DNA of 64,000 nt from positions 124,001-188,000 of the forward strand of contig NZ_JAFBFA010000001.1 of NCBI RefSeq assembly GCF_016909015.1, given 5' to 3'. The notes under the pieces are model-generated. The model did not search any database. It saw only the letters and a list, made by a program, of their open reading frames with translations, and had not been told where the DNA came from. Made by a program: the position numbers and the translations under genes. Source of the DNA: Gracilibacillus alcaliphilus. GTDB lineage: Bacteria > Bacillota > Bacilli > Bacillales > Amphibacillaceae. Shown here in pieces: positions 8,611-17,500 of this stretch; the stretch's first letter is position 1, and each line of letters opens with the position of its first letter.

Positions 8611-9201
8611 ATGGCTAAACCAAATGTAATCAGTAAAGAAGATTTAATTCGCCATGCCAAACAATCCTTAACAGAAAAGGGGATTGAGAAATTCACATTA
8701 AGAGGTGTAGCAGAAGCAGCAGGGGTTACTCAAGGTACTGTCTACTATCATTTTCGGACGAAAGAACAACTATTACTAGAAATGGTACAGGATATTTCTG
8801 TTTCGAGCTTGCGAGATATATCGGAGCCTAATGAATTCATTCTGGAGCAAGCCATTGCCTCAGCCAAAAGCCGCTGTACCTATGATTCCCCTTTTCATAA
8901 ATTGTTTTTTTCCTTAGTAGCCTCCAGTTTTACGAATCCGCATATAAGAGACCAGCTGGGAGAAATTATTGCTATAGAGAATCAGGCATTAACAGACAAT
9001 CTTCCTTATCTATGGGCAAAATCACCTATAGAAGGTGTCTCATCAGAGGGATGGGGTATACTGCTAAATGCTGTCGTGGATGGCTTAGCCATACAGACAC
9101 TGCTGCAAAAGGATTTTCCAGTCGACACTGTATATCAAGAGTTGGAACATTTGATCAAAGGACTTCACGCCTTGCCCAACAATCAGGGGGGATCCCGATG
9201 A
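8611..9201 (+). CDS. TetR/AcrR family transcriptional regulator
   Basis: A 196-residue one-component repressor. The N-terminal helix-turn-helix (about 10-55) reads LRGVAEAAGVTQGTVYYHFRTKEQL, classic for TetR. The C-terminal ligand-binding half is helical and not recognisable as a subfamily. The start follows AAGAGGTGATAAA. A perfect 8-bp dyad between promoter and gene is the likely operator. Its TGA overlaps the ATG of the next membrane-protein gene (ATGA), so that gene is the expected target along with itself. This pair is inserted between xerD and deoB relative to B. subtilis. Confidence 0.9.
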   Translation: MAKPNVISKEDLIRHAKQSLTEKGIEKFTLRGVAEAAGVTQGTVYYHFRTKEQLLLEMVQDISVSSLRDISEPNEFILEQAIASAKSRCTYDSPFHKLFFSLVASSFTNPHIRDQLGEIIAIENQALTDNLPYLWAKSPIEGVSSEGWGILLNAVVDGLAIQTLLQKDFPVDTVYQELEHLIKGLHALPNNQGGSR

Positions 9202-9587
9202 GACGTTATGTTTTTACGGCTGTTTGGGGAGTGATAATCTGGTTTGCTGCTACGTTATTTTTTAGATTATTTGGCGATAGGGTGTTAGCTGTACCAGGTG
9301 AGGAGGGGTATCTATTGCGTCTGTTCTTATTATTAGCTGGCACCGCTGTTTTGTTATATGGGGTTACCAGTCTCTACCTGCGATTCGATGTAACGCAATA
9401 TGCAGCAGCTAAGTTTGGCATTATTGGTACAATCACAGGCCTTATCCTGGATACCATTACGTTATCTTATCATCAGCAAGTATTTCCTTCATTAGAAGCG
9501 CCACAGCTGATTGCCTTTACCGCTTGGCTTACTTTTGCCTATGCCTTATTCTTGTGTATTCCGCTAATCATCCAACAAAATAAATGA
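9198..9587 (+). CDS. Small four-span membrane protein, unknown (possibly DUF5367-like)
   Basis: A 129-residue protein with four predicted membrane spans (about 5-22, 38-58, 72-90 and 105-125) and short polar loops. It overlaps the TetR gene by 4 bases and so is coregulated with it. I do not recognise a catalytic or transport motif; the size and a TetR partner recall small inducible membrane proteins such as DUF5367, but this is tentative. The upstream extension of the frame lies inside tetR and is not coding. Confidence 0.65.
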   Translation: MRRYVFTAVWGVIIWFAATLFFRLFGDRVLAVPGEEGYLLRLFLLLAGTAVLLYGVTSLYLRFDVTQYAAAKFGIIGTITGLILDTITLSYHQQVFPSLEAPQLIAFTAWLTFAYALFLCIPLIIQQNK

Positions 9588-9677
9588 TCTAAAGCAGCAT
9601 AATGAATAAGGTTAGAAAATAGCTCCATATGGTATACTAACGTAAATAACGGGTAAACAACAGTAGGAGGGAAAAAA

Positions 9678-10853
9678 ATGACAAGGTTTAAACGAGTATT
9701 TTTAATTGTACTAGACTCTGTAGGAATAGGCGAAGCACCGGATGCTGCCCAGTTTAATGATGTGGGAGCAGATACGCTTGGTCATATTGCTGAACATCGC
9801 AATGGCTTAAAGATGCCTTATATGGGGCAATTAGGCTTAAGTAATATACGAGAAATTAAAGGTATAGATAAATCAGTCCAGCCCAAAGCACACTATACAA
9901 AGATGCAAGAGGCTTCTAATGGAAAAGATACCATGACTGGCCATTGGGAAATCATGGGGTTGCGGATTGAAACCCCTTTTCGTACATTTGAACAATTTCC
10001 CAAAGAGCTAATTGATGAAATTGAACAGCGTACCAATCGGAAAGTAATTGGCAATAAGCCTGCTTCTGGAACGGAAATTATTAAAGAACTCGGTCCAGAA
10101 CATATGGAAACCGGGGCACTGATTGTTTATACTTCGGCCGATTCGGTATTACAAATTGCTGCTCATGAGGAAATCATCCCTATCGAAGAGCTGTATCGTA
10201 TCTGCGAAATTTGCCGTGAATTAACACTGGATGAAAAATATATGATTGGCCGTGTAATTGCAAGGCCGTTTATCGGTGAACCTGGCCGTTTTGAAAGAAC
10301 GGCTAACCGTCATGATTATGCCCTTAAGCCGTTTGACTATACGGTAATGAATGCACTGGAAGACGGTGGGTATGATGTGATCGCTTTAGGTAAAATTTCC
10401 GATATTTATGATGGAGAAGGTGTAACAGAGGCAATCCGAACAACAGATAATGATGATGGAATGGAGAAATTCATACAATCAATTGACAAGTCATTTACCG
10501 GCTTGAATTTTTTAAACTTGGTTGATTTTGATGCGAAATATGGGCATCGTCGTGATCCTGATGGCTATGCGATTGCCCTAGAAACTTTTGATAAACGTCT
10601 GCCTGAAGTCCTGGAGAAGCTAAAGGATGATGATCTGCTGATTATTACAGCTGATCATGGAAATGATCCAACCCATCACGGAACCGACCATACAAGGGAA
10701 TATGTTCCTTTGCTTGTGTATCATAAACAAATCACAAAGGGCAAATCTCTGCCTATTCGTGAAACCTTTGCTGATATCGGGGCAACCATTGCTGCTAATT
10801 TCAATGTACAAATGCCGAAATATGGCACAAGCTTTTTAAAAGATATCGAATAG
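9678..10853 (+). CDS. deoB: Phosphopentomutase
   Basis: DeoB (Drm) interconverts ribose-1- or deoxyribose-1-phosphate and the 5-phosphate, linking nucleoside salvage to the pentose pathway. The 391-residue protein has alkaline-phosphatase-superfamily metal motifs: VLDSVGIGEAPDA at the N-terminus, the catalytic Thr in SNGKDTMTGHWE near residue 85, and ITADHGNDPTHHGTDHTREY near 325. Length is the family norm. The start follows GTAGGAGGG. It is 17 bp before pdp, forming a nucleoside catabolic operon. Confidence 0.96.
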   Translation: MTRFKRVFLIVLDSVGIGEAPDAAQFNDVGADTLGHIAEHRNGLKMPYMGQLGLSNIREIKGIDKSVQPKAHYTKMQEASNGKDTMTGHWEIMGLRIETPFRTFEQFPKELIDEIEQRTNRKVIGNKPASGTEIIKELGPEHMETGALIVYTSADSVLQIAAHEEIIPIEELYRICEICRELTLDEKYMIGRVIARPFIGEPGRFERTANRHDYALKPFDYTVMNALEDGGYDVIALGKISDIYDGEGVTEAIRTTDNDDGMEKFIQSIDKSFTGLNFLNLVDFDAKYGHRRDPDGYAIALETFDKRLPEVLEKLKDDDLLIITADHGNDPTHHGTDHTREYVPLLVYHKQITKGKSLPIRETFADIGATIAANFNVQMPKYGTSFLKDIE

Positions 10854-10870
10854 AAAGAGGTGCTTGTAAC

Positions 10871-12172
10871 ATGAGAATGGTTGATATTATTGAACAGAAA
10901 CGAAATGGCGGAATACTGACCGATCAGGAAATTGCTTACTTTATTGGGGGCTATCTAGATGATCAAATCCCTGATTATCAGGTGTCAGCCTTACTGATGG
11001 CGATATATTACAAGGGCATGTCTCAGGAAGAAATTGCTAATCTAACGAAGCATATGGTGGCTTCAGGTGATACGATTGATTTAAGCTCGATTAAGGGTCA
11101 TAAGGTGGACAAGCATTCTACTGGTGGAGTTGGTGATAAAACAACCTTTATTGTCGGACCACTGGTAGGGGCGGCGGGTGTACCTGTAGCCAAAATGTCA
11201 GGAAGAGGATTGGGGCATACTGGAGGAACAATTGATAAATTGGAATCCATTTCCGGCTTTCGAGTGGAATTGACCAATCAAGAATTCGTTGATACGGTGA
11301 ACAAGCATAAGTTAGCTGTTGTTGGTCAGACAGGCAATCTTGCTCCAGCTGATAAGAAATTATATGCTTTACGTGATGTCACAGCAACTGTCGATTCTAT
11401 TCCTTTGATTGCCAGTTCAATTATGAGTAAGAAGATTGCTTCCGGCGCAGATAGTATCGTTTTAGATGTCAAGACGGGTTCAGGAGCGTTTATGAAGTCA
11501 CTAGAAGACTCCAAGCGTTTGGCTGAGGCAATGGTTACGATAGGTAATCAATTGAATAAACAAACGGTTGCTGTTATAAGTGATATGAACCAGCCGTTAG
11601 GGTTTGAAATAGGTAATGCAAATGAGGTAAAAGAAGCTGTTCAGGTACTCCAAGGTGAGAAGATTGATGACCTGCGCGAGTTAGCAATCGAATTGGCTGC
11701 ACATATGACCGTGTTGGCTGGGATCTATGAAGATTATGAGACAGCGGTTCAAGCATTGGAAGAAAAACTAGATAATGGCGAAGCACTTGCATGTTTTAGA
11801 GACTTTATTGAGGCGCAAGGCGGTGAGGCGTCGTTTATCGATAATTTTGATTTATTGCCACAATCTGCTTATAAAATAGCAGTCAAGGCAACAGCAACAG
11901 GATATATCCATGAAATGGCCGCTGAAAAAATCGGTCTGGCTGCTATGCATTTAGGGGCTGGCCGGGCTACAAAAGATGATCAGATTAATCATGCTGTCGG
12001 TATCACCTTGAAGAAGAAGATCGGTGATCAAGTAGAAAAAGGTGATACCTTGGCTATCCTTCATAGTGAGAAAGATCAAGCAGATCAAGTCATTGATATC
12101 GTTCGAAGTGCGTATACAATTCAACCGGACAAGACAAAGCCGCGACAAATGATTTATGAAGTAGTGAAATAA
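10871..12172 (+). CDS. pdp: Pyrimidine-nucleoside phosphorylase
   Basis: Pdp splits uridine and thymidine with phosphate to give the base and (deoxy)ribose-1-phosphate, the substrate of the upstream DeoB. The 433-residue product shows the family motif KHSTGGVGDKTT (residues 78-89), SGRGLGHTGGT (about 109-119) and KKIASGADSIVLDVK. The length is normal. In B. subtilis this locus carries the purine phosphorylase pupG instead and pdp sits elsewhere, so here the salvage step differs. A strong terminator follows. Confidence 0.95.
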   Translation: MRMVDIIEQKRNGGILTDQEIAYFIGGYLDDQIPDYQVSALLMAIYYKGMSQEEIANLTKHMVASGDTIDLSSIKGHKVDKHSTGGVGDKTTFIVGPLVGAAGVPVAKMSGRGLGHTGGTIDKLESISGFRVELTNQEFVDTVNKHKLAVVGQTGNLAPADKKLYALRDVTATVDSIPLIASSIMSKKIASGADSIVLDVKTGSGAFMKSLEDSKRLAEAMVTIGNQLNKQTVAVISDMNQPLGFEIGNANEVKEAVQVLQGEKIDDLRELAIELAAHMTVLAGIYEDYETAVQALEEKLDNGEALACFRDFIEAQGGEASFIDNFDLLPQSAYKIAVKATATGYIHEMAAEKIGLAAMHLGAGRATKDDQINHAVGITLKKKIGDQVEKGDTLAILHSEKDQADQVIDIVRSAYTIQPDKTKPRQMIYEVVK

Positions 12173-12217
12173 GCAAGTGATGTTATCTCTAAGTTAATAA
12201 CCGATAATAGAAAAATG

Positions 12218-12258
12218 AATGTCGCAAAATGTAAATATTGCATTTTGCGACATTTTTT
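12218..12258 (+). terminator. Terminator of deoB-pdp
   Basis: A perfect 14-bp stem (AATGTCGCAAAATG with CATTTTGCGACATT) with a 9-base loop is followed by T residues, 45 bp after the pdp stop. Confidence 0.93.
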
Positions 12259-12294
12259 GTTGTTTAGCAGAAGATGTTCTAAGATGTTAAGACT

Positions 12295-12390
12295 CCCAAG
12301 CGTTGTAGAATCAAACCATAGCGAAACGATCAGCAGCAGCGGTTGCCTTGCTCACGATACCTACCATACGTTAAAACATTTGTTGCCATT
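12295..12390 (-). repeat. Degenerate copy of interspersed repeat family A
   Basis: The stretch AGCGAAACGATCAGCAGCAGC, then TTGCTCACGATACCTACCATACG, matches 43250-43305 (AGCGAAACGGTCAGCCGCAG; CGCTCACGATACCTGCCATACG) with a few changes, and, on the other strand, the cores at 31400 and 62515. It lies between the pdp terminator and the dacF promoter and encodes nothing evident. Confidence 0.7.
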
Positions 12391-12486
12391 TTTGTGCTTT
12401 ATGATTGCCATTTATCTTCATTAGTCTCTATCACCTATCTATTTTTAACTTACTTGTCACTTTCCTAAATAAAATACCTCTATTTG

Positions 12487-12516
12487 TTATATTTATAGGT
12501 TTATTTGGAGAAAATA
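12487..12516 (+). promoter_or_regulatory. Sigma-F type promoter of dacF-spoIIA
   Basis: TTATA (12487-12491), a 15-bp spacer, and GGAGAAAATA (12507-12516) match the sigma-F consensus (GYWTA, N15, GGNNANANTW) except at the first -35 base. B. subtilis dacF and the spoIIA operon behind it are also read late from a forespore promoter at this place. Confidence 0.7.
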
Positions 12517-12545
12517 GAACTGTTACTATTCTGGAGGTGAAGCGA

Positions 12546-13739
12546 TTGAATAAATCAATCATTAGCTTAGTTTGTATACTATCTATTTTTATATCTTATC
12601 CATCTATCACTTGGGCACAGTCACAAGAAAAAGAGACGGCTGAGACGGCGGAGGACAATGGATTAGAACTAGCCAAACATTCCAAGTCGGCTATTTTGAT
12701 GGAGCGAGATACCGGTACGATTCTCTATGATAAAAATGCAGAGGAAAAACTTCCCCCTGCCAGTATGACGAAGGTTATGACCATGCTATTAATTATGGAA
12801 GCTTTGGATGAAGGGAAACTTTCTTTAACGGAACAAGTTACAGTTAGTGAATATGCAGCTTCAATGGGCGGTTCACAAATTTTCTTAGAAGCTGGGGAAG
12901 AAATGACTGTTCAAGACTTGCTAAAAGGGATAGCGGTAGCCTCTGGAAATGATGCAAGTATGGCAATGGCGGAACGAATTGCTGGAAGTGAAGAATCATT
13001 TGTGAAGATGATGAATGATAAGGTGAAAGAGCTGGGACTGACGTCTACTCAATTTCAGAATCCAACTGGTCTGCCAGCAGAAAATCACTACAGCACAGCA
13101 TATGATATGGCTGTTATGGCAAAAGAACTGCTGAAGCACGAGGAAATTACTGAGTATACTGGGATCTATGAAGATTATCTGCGCCAAGGAACAGAGGATG
13201 AATTTTGGTTAGTTAATACCAATAAATTAGTGAAATTCTATGATGGTGTAGATGGTTTAAAAACTGGCTATACAAGTGAAGCAAAATTTTGTTTAACTGC
13301 TACGGCAGAAAAGAATGGCATGCGTACCATTGCGGTAGTGATGGGGGCCGATAATACTAAAAATCGAAATAGTGATGTTTCTCAATTACTAGACTATGCC
13401 TATTCCCAGTTCGAGACAAAGAAATTGTACGAAAAGAATCAACCAGTCACATCCTTTGAATGGTTCAAAGCAAATAAGCAGCCAATAGATATCATTACGG
13501 ATGACAATGTCTCGATTCTATATCCGAAAGGAATGGATCTGGATCAACTAGATACCAAAATTTCGATTGATCAAGATATAGAATTGCCGTTAACTAAGGG
13601 GACAAAAGTAGGTCAGGTCATTGTAACAGATGGGGAAGAGACCATTAGTGAAACGGATTTAGTCGTGGCTGAAGATCTTGATAAAGCAAACCTGTTTCAA
13701 TTATTTAAACGAACCTTTGCTTCTTTCTTCTCATTGTAG
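12546..13739 (+). CDS. dacF: D-alanyl-D-alanine carboxypeptidase DacF
   Basis: DacF trims pentapeptide side chains during spore cortex synthesis, outside the forespore membrane. With the TTG start at 12546, which follows CTGGAGGTGAAGCGA, the protein is 397 residues (389 in B. subtilis) and begins with a signal peptide (about 1-25, ending TWA-QSQ). The penicillin-binding motifs are SMTK (S73-K76), SGN (133-135) and KTG (239-241). A C-terminal beta domain and a final hydrophobic-amphipathic helix (NLFQLFKRTFASFFSL) fit membrane anchoring. The longer upstream frame has no ribosome site. Confidence 0.94.
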   Translation: MNKSIISLVCILSIFISYPSITWAQSQEKETAETAEDNGLELAKHSKSAILMERDTGTILYDKNAEEKLPPASMTKVMTMLLIMEALDEGKLSLTEQVTVSEYAASMGGSQIFLEAGEEMTVQDLLKGIAVASGNDASMAMAERIAGSEESFVKMMNDKVKELGLTSTQFQNPTGLPAENHYSTAYDMAVMAKELLKHEEITEYTGIYEDYLRQGTEDEFWLVNTNKLVKFYDGVDGLKTGYTSEAKFCLTATAEKNGMRTIAVVMGADNTKNRNSDVSQLLDYAYSQFETKKLYEKNQPVTSFEWFKANKQPIDIITDDNVSILYPKGMDLDQLDTKISIDQDIELPLTKGTKVGQVIVTDGEETISETDLVVAEDLDKANLFQLFKRTFASFFSL

Positions 13740-13809
13740 ATTGTTGATGGTCGAATAATTGCATGTTTGGACGATTTGCTTCTAGTTTTGTCAGGTGGGA
13801 GGATAATGA

Positions 13810-13833
13810 AGGACAAAGGTAGAAAATAAGAAT
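13810..13833 (+). promoter_or_regulatory. Sigma-H type promoter of spoIIAA
   Basis: AGGACAA (13810-13816), 12 bp, and AGAAT (13829-13833) resemble the sigma-H consensus (AGGAWWT, N12-14, GAAT). In B. subtilis spoIIAA-AB-sigF starts from a sigma-H promoter here. A second AGGATAA lies at 13800. No Spo0A box was clear to me. Confidence 0.6.
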
Positions 13834-13862
13834 TTAACCAAAGAATATTGGAGGGAACTATC

Positions 13863-14216
13863 ATGCAATTGCAATCAGAATTTACAGTCGTTGAGAATGT
13901 CTTAATTGTTCGATTATCTGGTGAATTAGATCATCACTCAGCTGCACAGTTGAAATTAGAATGGCAGCAAAGGATGACAAGCGACAACATTAAACACGTC
14001 GTATTGAATCTAAGTGAGCTCCATTTTATGGATAGCTCGGGATTAGGAGTTGTATTGGGGCGATATAAGGAAATTAAACAATTAGGTGGAGAAATGATTG
14101 TTTGCTCCATCAATTCTGCGGTTAAGCGATTATTCAATATGTCAGGATTATTCAAAATTGTCCGGTTAGAATCCGACGAGCGCTTTGCGTTGTCTAGCCT
14201 GGGGGTGGCCTCATGA
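13863..14216 (+). CDS. spoIIAA: Anti-sigma-F factor antagonist SpoIIAA
   Basis: SpoIIAA frees sigma-F in the forespore by displacing it from SpoIIAB; it is switched off by phosphorylation and on by SpoIIE. The 117-residue STAS-domain protein is the same length as in B. subtilis and has the phosphorylated serine S58 in FMDSSGLG. The ATG at 13863 follows TTGGAGGGAACTATC. Its stop overlaps the spoIIAB start by 4 bases. Confidence 0.98.
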   Translation: MQLQSEFTVVENVLIVRLSGELDHHSAAQLKLEWQQRMTSDNIKHVVLNLSELHFMDSSGLGVVLGRYKEIKQLGGEMIVCSINSAVKRLFNMSGLFKIVRLESDERFALSSLGVAS

Positions 14217-14653
14217 ACAATATAATGGAACTGAAGTTTACCAGTATTAGTGCCAATGAGGCCTTTGCGCGAGTAACAGTGGCTGCCTTTGTTTCTCAAA
14301 TTGATCCGACAATGGATGAATTAACAGAGATAAAGACGGTAGTATCAGAGGCTGTAACCAATGCAATTATTCATGGGTATGAAGAGGATCCTACACAGTA
14401 TATTTATATTACCTGTTCACTAACCGATCATTTATTGTCCATCACAATTGAAGACGAGGGAATTGGCATTGACAATATTGATTTGGCCAAGGAGCCTTTA
14501 TATACTTCGAAACCAGAATTAGAACGTTCCGGTATGGGTTTTACAATTATGGAGAATTTTATGGATAAAATTACGATCACATCTCATCCTGGTGAAGGAA
14601 CAAAAATAAACATGACTAAGCAATTTCAGACAATCAAGACGATGTGTAATTAG
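14213..14653 (+). CDS. spoIIAB: Anti-sigma-F factor SpoIIAB
   Basis: SpoIIAB is a GHKL-type serine kinase and anti-sigma factor that holds sigma-F inactive and phosphorylates SpoIIAA. All 146 residues align in length with the B. subtilis protein. ATP-lid motifs are present: VVSEAVTNAIIHGYEE (N box), DEGIGI (G1) and RSGMGFTIMENFMD (G2). ATGA overlap with spoIIAA and a 13-bp gap to sigF show a tight operon. Confidence 0.98.
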   Translation: MNNIMELKFTSISANEAFARVTVAAFVSQIDPTMDELTEIKTVVSEAVTNAIIHGYEEDPTQYIYITCSLTDHLLSITIEDEGIGIDNIDLAKEPLYTSKPELERSGMGFTIMENFMDKITITSHPGEGTKINMTKQFQTIKTMCN

Positions 14654-14666
14654 GCAGGTGACCTCT

Positions 14667-15413
14667 ATGAAAACAGGCATGTCTAATACATCACCACTTA
14701 GCGATCACGAGGTAAAGCAATATATTATCCTCAGCCAACAAGGGGACGAGGAAGCAAAGGCCATTCTCGTGGAAAAGAATATTCGCTTAGTTTGGTCGGT
14801 TGTTCAACGATTTTTAAATCGAGGTTATGACCAAGATGATTTATTTCAAATAGGTTGTATCGGCCTGTTGAAATCGATTGATAAATTCGATTTGGGATAT
14901 GAGGTGAAATTCTCTACCTATGCCGTGCCAATGATTATTGGCGAAATTCAACGTTTTATCCGTGATGACGGCACCTTAAAGGTAAGCCGTTCATTGAAGG
15001 AAATCGGCAATAAGATCAGACGTGCACAAGATGATCTGACCAAGAAATTATCGAGGGCGCCAACCATTCAAGAGATTGCAGATGAATTAGAATTATCTCC
15101 TGAAGAGATCATCCATGCACAAGAGGCGGTAAAAAAACCTCAATCCATCCATGAAACTGTCTATGAAAATGATGGTGATCCCATTACTTTGTTAGATCAA
15201 ATCGCTGATGTGAATGATAACTGGTTTGATAAACTGACAATGGAACAAATTATTAATGATCTAGACCAAAGAGAGCGCTTGATTGTTTATTTGCGCTATT
15301 ACAAAGATCAGACGCAAACAGAGGTAGCTGATCGGTTAGGAATCTCCCAAGTGCAGGTATCCCGGATTGAGAAAAAGATTCTGGATAAGATAAAAACAGA
15401 GATGTTAACATAA
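14667..15413 (+). CDS. sigF: RNA polymerase sigma-F factor
   Basis: Sigma-F is the first forespore sigma factor. The 248-residue protein has region 2 (LVWSVVQRFLNRGYDQDDLFQIG), the -10 recognition helix about residues 70-90, region 3 and region 4 with a helix-turn-helix (QTEVADRLGISQVQVSRIEKK). I choose the ATG at 14667 because AGGTGA ends 5 bases before it; a GTG three codons earlier overlaps that site. Unlike B. subtilis, spoVAA does not follow: a terminator and about 20 kb of accessory genes intervene. Confidence 0.97.
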   Translation: MKTGMSNTSPLSDHEVKQYIILSQQGDEEAKAILVEKNIRLVWSVVQRFLNRGYDQDDLFQIGCIGLLKSIDKFDLGYEVKFSTYAVPMIIGEIQRFIRDDGTLKVSRSLKEIGNKIRRAQDDLTKKLSRAPTIQEIADELELSPEEIIHAQEAVKKPQSIHETVYENDGDPITLLDQIADVNDNWFDKLTMEQIINDLDQRERLIVYLRYYKDQTQTEVADRLGISQVQVSRIEKKILDKIKTEMLT

Positions 15414-15422
15414 GAAATAGCG

Positions 15423-15459
15423 AGCAAAACCTTGGTGTGGGGCAGGGTTTTGCTTTTTT
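15423..15459 (+). terminator. Terminator of the spoIIA operon
   Basis: AGCAAAACC pairs with GGTTTTGCT across a 14-base loop and is followed by six T, just after the sigF stop. Confidence 0.88.
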
Positions 15460-15673
15460 ATTTCGTTTGCTTTCTACAGCTAGAAACATAAAAGAAAGTT
15501 CTTTCAATTGATAATGCGACAAAGCGTATGGTATGACAAAAAGAGAGTGGAGGAAGAAGCGACAGCTTGTTAGCAGAAGAAACTGTAGAAAATGATAGAT
15601 AATTATATCACAAATATACAATTTTGCTACGTGAATTTCTTGCATGCTGCAGTCATTTCTAAGAAACTAAAAT

Positions 15674-15704
15674 AACGGCATAATTTCCTGAATGTTATGC
15701 CATT
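15674..15704 (-). terminator. Terminator of the amidase gene
   Basis: Read on the minus strand, AATGGCATAA pairs with TTATGCCGTT around 11 bases and runs into ATTTT. The 5' arm contains the amidase stop codon. Confidence 0.8.
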
Positions 15705-17089
15705 ATTACATGTCTTGTTAACGGTTCTGTATTTTCCCATGTATGACCAACCTGTAACAATTGCTTTTCGGATAGGTGATTTCCAATGAATTGCATACCA
15801 ACTGGGAGACCTCTTTGGTCTAATCCCATTGGTACGGATAGACTCGGTGTACCTGTTAAATTCACAGGAGAAGTAAACGGCAAACACCGTTTTATAACAG
15901 CCAAATTTTGATCTAACCACTGTTTTCTGTATGCTGGTGTTGTGATAGGGATTGTTGGACCAAGCAATATATCGACATATTTAAAAGCTTCATGGAAACC
16001 CTTCACCATTTTTCTTCGCGCTTGTTGGGCTTGAATATATTGTGGTGTATGTGTCAAAGCGCTAGCCAGAAAGAAAGTTCGAATATCTGCCGAATAATCT
16101 TCTGCGTGAGTTTGCAGCCAATTATGATGTAAAGCAGAAGCTTCTCCTGTCGCAGTTACATAACCAGAAAATGTGGACATAGACAGTTCAGCGATCACTA
16201 CTTCTTTTATTTCCGCACCTAAATATTCCAGTGTTTCAACTGCGCGATTAAAAAGTCGTTCAACATCGGGGGCAAGCCCTTGGAGATAATAAGTAGGGAT
16301 ACCGATTTTTATTCCTTTAATTCCTTTTGTTAAATTTTCCATATAATTAGGAACAGGTAAGTTTAGGCTTATAGGGTCATTACTATCATAACCTGCCATA
16401 TATTGAAGCATCAAAGCCAAGTCAGAAACCGATCGTGCCATTGGCCCAGCAGTGTCCAAAGACATAGCTGAAGGGAAAACCCCATATGTGCTGACTAAGC
16501 CATAGGTTGGTTTAAGTCCATAAACACCGCACATAGCAGCGGGTAGACGAATGGAGCCAAATGTATCTGTTCCGGTTGCAAGTGTTGCTAGTCCGGCTGC
16601 TAAGGAAGCAGTACCGCCACCACTTGAACCGCCTGGCATATACTGAATGTTCCATGGATTACGGGTATTACCAAAGAACGGATTGGTACCAGTTGATCCA
16701 GCGGCAAGTTCATGCATATTTTGTTTTCCTAACATAATTCCCCCTGCTCTTAGCAATTTTTCCACTGTTGTTGCATTTTTAGCAGGAACGAAATTGGCAA
16801 AAAGTTTGGAACCTACTGTAGTGCGTATACCTTTTGAGTAGTAATTATCTTTAATGCCGATTGGAATCCCGTGTAACGGTCCTTTATATTCACCTCGCAT
16901 GATATCATCTTCCGCTTCTTTGGCTTGTTTTAAGGCTAAATCATGAAGAGGAGAGATATACGTTCTTAGCAGCGAGTCAAAATTATCCATTCGGTTTAAT
17001 GTATGTGTTGTCAATTCAATGGGGGATAGTTGTCGTGATTTAATGAATGGCCCCAGTTCTGTAGCAGTTAAGAAGGAGATATCAGTCAT
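15695..17089 (-). CDS. Amidase signature family hydrolase (GatA-like)
   Basis: A 464-residue amidase-signature enzyme. The Ser-cisSer-Lys triad is visible: K80 in IGIKDNYY, the cis-serine S155 in MPGGSSGGG and the nucleophile S179 in TDTFGSIRLPA. Amidase-signature enzymes hydrolyse amides or, as GatA, feed ammonia to a synthetase; no gatB neighbour is present, so a stand-alone catabolic amidase is likelier. Its ATG overlaps the stop of a 61-codon upstream frame (ATGA), whose product resembles the small subunit of AtzE-type amidases. Substrate unknown. Confidence 0.9.
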   Translation of the reverse strand: MTDISFLTATELGPFIKSRQLSPIELTTHTLNRMDNFDSLLRTYISPLHDLALKQAKEAEDDIMRGEYKGPLHGIPIGIKDNYYSKGIRTTVGSKLFANFVPAKNATTVEKLLRAGGIMLGKQNMHELAAGSTGTNPFFGNTRNPWNIQYMPGGSSGGGTASLAAGLATLATGTDTFGSIRLPAAMCGVYGLKPTYGLVSTYGVFPSAMSLDTAGPMARSVSDLALMLQYMAGYDSNDPISLNLPVPNYMENLTKGIKGIKIGIPTYYLQGLAPDVERLFNRAVETLEYLGAEIKEVVIAELSMSTFSGYVTATGEASALHHNWLQTHAEDYSADIRTFFLASALTHTPQYIQAQQARRKMVKGFHEAFKYVDILLGPTIPITTPAYRKQWLDQNLAVIKRCLPFTSPVNLTGTPSLSVPMGLDQRGLPVGMQFIGNHLSEKQLLQVGHTWENTEPLTRHVIMA

Positions 17090-17271
17090 AAAATCAAACC
17101 CTTATCAAGGACCGTTATAGGTGTTTCCATATTTAAATGCGGCAAGGCATGAATTGAGAGTTGTGCCTGGTTTATGGTGTAGCATATATTTTGTATGTAT
17201 GGAATGTCTGTTTCAAATATCGGTAATCCTTGTACATGTAAACTCTGCTTTACAACGTTTGCATCATCCAT
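17086..17271 (-). CDS. Small AtzG/GatC-like amidase partner
   Basis: A 61-residue protein begins MDDANVVKQSLHVQGLPI and ends with PHLNMETPITVLDKGLIL. The plan (short helix, 'GLPI', a second helix, then a 'P-x3-E-x-P' tail) resembles the AtzG/DUF4089 and GatC proteins that wrap around amidase-signature enzymes. GGAAGGGG lies 7 bases before the ATG, and the stop overlaps the amidase start (ATGA), so the two are translationally coupled. The family assignment is inferred from this layout and needs a profile search. Confidence 0.7.
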   Translation of the reverse strand: MDDANVVKQSLHVQGLPIFETDIPYIQNICYTINQAQLSIHALPHLNMETPITVLDKGLIL

Positions 17272-17500
17272 TTAATTTCCCCTTCCTTTATAAGTTTTTA
17301 TACTATATGAAAAGGCTGAAAGAATATGCTGAGAAATTGATATTATTGCATTAACTTTTTTCAATGATACAAGGGACTAAAGTATTTCAAGATAATAAAT
17401 ATTCCTATATAAACTATATTAAAAATGTTCTAATTTAAGAAAAAGGGCGTAAGTATAGAAATGGTATTTATATTTCAGGCGTTAAGCGGAGGGTGATTAC

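Noticed and set aside
15460..15670. 97- and 130-codon minus-strand frames around the sigF terminator
   Set aside because: They overlap sigF, the amidase gene and two terminators; shadows of these.
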